From assembly GCA_030642995.1 (NCBI GenBank), contig DAOWMR010000103.1:1-8520 (forward strand): a stretch of 8,520 nucleotides of DNA, in the 5' to 3' direction. The notes beneath the pieces are model-generated. The model had not been told where the DNA came from, did not search any database, and saw only the letters and a program-made list of their open reading frames with translations. The DNA comes from Spirochaetales bacterium. Its GTDB lineage: Bacteria; Spirochaetota; Spirochaetia; DSM-27196; SLST01. Shown here in pieces: positions 6,943 to 8,520 of the stretch. The translations under genes were made by a program, and so were the position numbers. Positions within the stretch are counted from its first letter, which is position 1. Each line of letters begins with the position of its first letter.

Positions 6943-7392
6943 TCAACTTTCGTCTTCTTGGTTCTCGACTACCTGGACCTCGTATACTGTGTAGCCGAGG
7001 TACTTGTCAGCGCCAGCTATCCCGACCGAAAGATCAGATCGCTCAACTCCGTTCTCCAGCGTTGTGAACACAATGTAAGAGTTCTCGTACGAGTGGGTGT
7101 GCAGCGCGTCCTGCGCTATGTCTGTGATGATCCCTCTGCGAGAGATCGTCCCGTCGTTGGTTATCTGGACAAACGACTTCCCTCTGCAGTCCTGCCCAAA
7201 CGTGCTATCGTAATTCAGTTCCTGAACAATCCGTAGATTGCCTTCTTTCAGTTGGTGAGTCCTTCGCTCTTCGGCCTGCCTCGCCCGCTCCGCGGCCCTC
7301 TTTCGATAAGTTCGAGCGAAAGTCAACAGAACAGCAACAGCAACGCCGATAACCGCAGCAAGCGAGAGCCATTCCAGAAGCGTATAATCCAT
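6943..7392 (-). CDS. Small membrane-anchored cassette protein of unknown function
   Basis: The product is 149 residues. The ATG at 7392 is preferred over the GTG at 7422 because GAGGAG stands six bases before it. A single transmembrane helix covers about residues 5-26 (LLEWLSLAAVIGVAVAVLLT), followed by a highly charged Arg/Glu-rich stretch (about 27-55) that is probably helical or coiled-coil. By the positive-inside rule the basic stretch and the C-terminal domain should be cytoplasmic. The C-terminal 95 residues look like a small beta-rich domain (GKSFVQITNDGTISRRGIIT, YLGYTVYEVQVVENQ) ending in an acidic tail. No family was recognised. It has its own promoter and runs against the array direction, as is common for cassette genes that are expressed independently. 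Hypothetical, but the gene is well supported by its start signals and composition. Confidence 0.7.
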   Translation of the reverse strand: MDYTLLEWLSLAAVIGVAVAVLLTFARTYRKRAAERARQAEERRTHQLKEGNLRIVQELNYDSTFGQDCRGKSFVQITNDGTISRRGIITDIAQDALHTHSYENSYIVFTTLENGVERSDLSVGIAGADKYLGYTVYEVQVVENQEDES

Positions 7393-7443
7393 TCTCGGCT
7401 CCTCAAGGCATGTGATCGCCACGATGCGGACAACGCTTTGGAA

Positions 7444-7472
7444 ATGATAGCTGGCCGGACGTCGCCCTTCAA
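7444..7472 (-). promoter_or_regulatory. Predicted sigma-70-type promoter of the cassette gene
   Basis: On the minus strand TTGAAG (7472-7467) and TATCAT (7449-7444) are separated by exactly 17 bases and match the -35/-10 consensus at four and five positions. Transcription would start near 7437, giving a leader of about 45 bases before the ATG at 7392. Confidence 0.45.
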
Positions 7473-7552
7473 GACCGCTAACAGCTCACGGGCGCAAGAG
7501 TAGAGACCCGCACCGGGGGTACTGGACTCCCCGAACCAGGCGCACTACGGCA

Positions 7553-7670
7553 TCATAACATTCCACATTGACCAGACGTGGCTATCGTCACGGTTCTTGC
7601 TTGCGCAACAACCGCGCCGATTCCGGGCGAAGACGCCCTGACGCCACGCAGTTCATGTGGGCCGTTATGC
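7553..7670 (+). other. attC-like integron recombination site 2
   Basis: TCATAAC (7553-7559) and GTTATGC (7664-7670) form the outer boxes; ATAAC/GTTAT pair exactly. Inside, CCACATtGA pairs with TTCATGTGG with one unpaired T on the left arm, and CGTGGC pairs with GCCACG. The central 60 bases contain further small hairpins such as GGGCG-AAGA-CGCCC (7625-7638). The asymmetry points the same way as in attC 1. At 118 bp it resembles the longer chromosomal-integron type. The two sites share the GTTATGC end but little internal sequence, as expected for unrelated cassettes. Confidence 0.6.
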
Positions 7671-7734
7671 CTCTGCTCCGTGTTCTATCGTTGCGTTTGC
7701 AGGCCTGGCACCGTAGACTTAAGGGAACATCCCA

Positions 7735-7752
7735 ATGGAATCGTCGCCATGA
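7735..7752 (+). CDS. Five-codon leader ORF coupled to the following gene
   Basis: ATG 7735 encodes only MESSP before TGA 7750-7752, which overlaps the next start codon as ATGA. It has a good Shine-Dalgarno (AAGGGA, 7721-7726, eight bases upstream), whereas the following gene has only a poor one. This would deliver ribosomes by translational coupling, as ORF-11 does in class 1 integrons. It could also be chance. Confidence 0.4.
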   Translation: MESSP

Positions 7753-8195
7753 AGCGTATCGGTATCACTTCCGTACTCATTGCCTACGTTGCCGTTGCGT
7801 TGGTCGCCCAGGCGAATACCAGCAATCAAATGCATTCTGTTGAACTGGCCCGCGGGGCGCTGAAGACCGCGCTTGGGGATGACGCGCTGAGCGCGGAATT
7901 GGTGATCATCGGTGAATCACCCCACTATACTGCCGAGGTGCCCAACGCAGTAGTTGAAATCTTGCTGCCGGATCTCTACGAGTATGGGTGTCGACTGTAC
8001 TTCGTGGAGTCATGTCACGCCTACAGTTGGATCGTCGACCGCTACGTGACCGGAGAGTCCGGCCCGTACAGCTTGCCTCCCTCGGCTACATTGCTGAGTT
8101 CGCAGGCACTCTCTCACATCCGCGCGAGCAACCTTACCCAACCGGTGGAGGAGCGTGTTCACGTTGGGATGATCGATGTGAATCACCTGCAATGA
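7749..8195 (+). CDS. Secreted erythromycin-esterase-like protein, N-terminal part ending at an in-frame TGA
   Basis: From ATG 7749 the product has 148 residues before TGA 8193-8195. It starts with a Sec signal peptide (MKRIGITSVLIAYVAVALVA, likely cleaved after AQA at residue 22). The segment LVIIGESPHYTAEVPNAVVE, with Glu56 and His59, then LYFVES with Glu87 and WIVDRYVTG, follows the pattern of the erythromycin-esterase-like fold: GE..H, a helix, a hydrophobic strand ending in Glu, then a Y(V/L)xG element. Clinical Ere proteins hydrolyse the macrolactone, but the environmental family is broad, so the substrate is unknown and resistance should not be assumed. Full members are about 300-400 residues; here the frame stops early and continues after the TGA. 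It lies just after attC 2, as the first gene of the next cassette. Confidence 0.55.
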   Translation: MKRIGITSVLIAYVAVALVAQANTSNQMHSVELARGALKTALGDDALSAELVIIGESPHYTAEVPNAVVEILLPDLYEYGCRLYFVESCHAYSWIVDRYVTGESGPYSLPPSATLLSSQALSHIRASNLTQPVEERVHVGMIDVNHLQ

Positions 8196-8520
8196 GCGTT
8201 TCGGGAGAGTGTCCAATGTCTCGCGTCATACATCGACATCGAAGACGTCTTCGACGCGGCCATATCGGCCCAATTCGGCGGTGAGACATCACAGCCCTGG
8301 AGCGATATTCCCTCGGAAGGCCGGCCAAGAGCTTTGGCCATCGCGGCGGTCCAATCCGAGCTGCGAAGCATCGAACGAGAGAACGGAGACCGTTACGTCA
8401 GCGAACTCGAGAACGTCGCCGAAACCCTCGAGTCCAGTGAACCAGCATACCGGGCCAAGTGGGGTGACCGATGGTACGACCTTGCGTGTGAACTCGTTCA
8501 CGTGGAGATCAGAAGTTACC
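8196..8520 (+). pseudogene. In-frame continuation of the esterase-like gene after the TGA, running off the window
   Basis: The same frame stays open for 108 codons from 8196 to the window edge. The composition is protein-like: AFRESVQCLASYIDIEDVFD, then an amphipathic helix-rich stretch, YRAKWGDRWYDLACELVHVE and beyond. There is no frame change, so one base change (for example TGG to TGA) explains the break. It has no start site of its own near the TGA. Together with the preceding part this is most simply one interrupted gene. Readthrough or a sequence error are the alternatives. Confidence 0.6.

Larger units (their letters stand above)
6622..7664. mobile_element. Integron gene cassette of about 1043 bp between two attC-like sites
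   Basis: Cutting after the G of each GTTATGC (6621 and 7664) defines a cassette holding one recognisable gene (6943-7392) on the strand opposite to the array direction, plus the second attC at its right end. No integrase gene or attI is visible in the window, so the array head lies elsewhere. Confidence 0.6.

Noticed and set aside
6554..7067. Overlapping plus-strand ORFs of about 146 codons in the left part of the cassette
   Set aside because: They begin inside the attC site, are rich in Arg/Ser/Thr as expected for random GC-rich frames, and have no ribosome site or recognisable motif.
7480..7490. Third attC start (GCTAAC)
   Set aside because: No matching GTTAGC partner or inner boxes follow within a plausible distance.

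Overview
The window reads as moderately GC-rich DNA from a Gram-negative-type bacterium: two or three products carry Sec signal peptides, Shine-Dalgarno sites are clear, and TGA is used as a stop. The lineage cannot be fixed from the sequence. The secreted caspase and transglutaminase-like/TPR pairing, the IS91-type transposase and the integron-type attC sites would fit Spirochaetota or another environmental phylum (inference, low certainty).

Layout. (1) 1-4440, plus strand: a tight two-gene operon. The 3' part of a transglutaminase-like protein with TPR repeats is followed after 34 bases by a large secreted WD40 / beta-propeller protein ending in a caspase-type (C14) peptidase domain with an intact His/Cys dyad. 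(2) 4441-4991: a scar region with a weak terminator-like hairpin, a short minus-strand remnant resembling an alpha/beta-hydrolase N-terminus, and otherwise unexplained DNA. (3) 4992-6511, minus strand: a broken IS91-family (HUH, Y2-type) transposase. Its motifs can be followed end to end but only across several frames. Three of the interruptions are compact double-hairpin insertions of 47-50 bp with the same architecture but different stem sequences, and a fourth is a single 18-bp palindrome. Two further single-base shifts lie in homopolymer runs. (4) 6567-8520: a piece of integron cassette array. Two attC-like sites (6567-6627 and 7553-7670) in the same orientation bound a cassette of about 1.04 kb. 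It holds a small membrane-anchored protein of unknown function on the opposite strand with its own promoter. After the second attC a further cassette carries a secreted protein resembling the erythromycin-esterase-like fold, interrupted by an in-frame TGA and continuing past the window edge.

How the parts work together. The first two genes probably act outside the cytoplasm as a protease/scaffold pair. The right half is a mobile accessory region. The most unusual signal is the family of double hairpins inside the transposase: structure is conserved while sequence is not. By comparison with the remembered family consensus, all four insertions also carry one surplus base exactly eight bases beyond the hairpin on the coding-strand 3' side.
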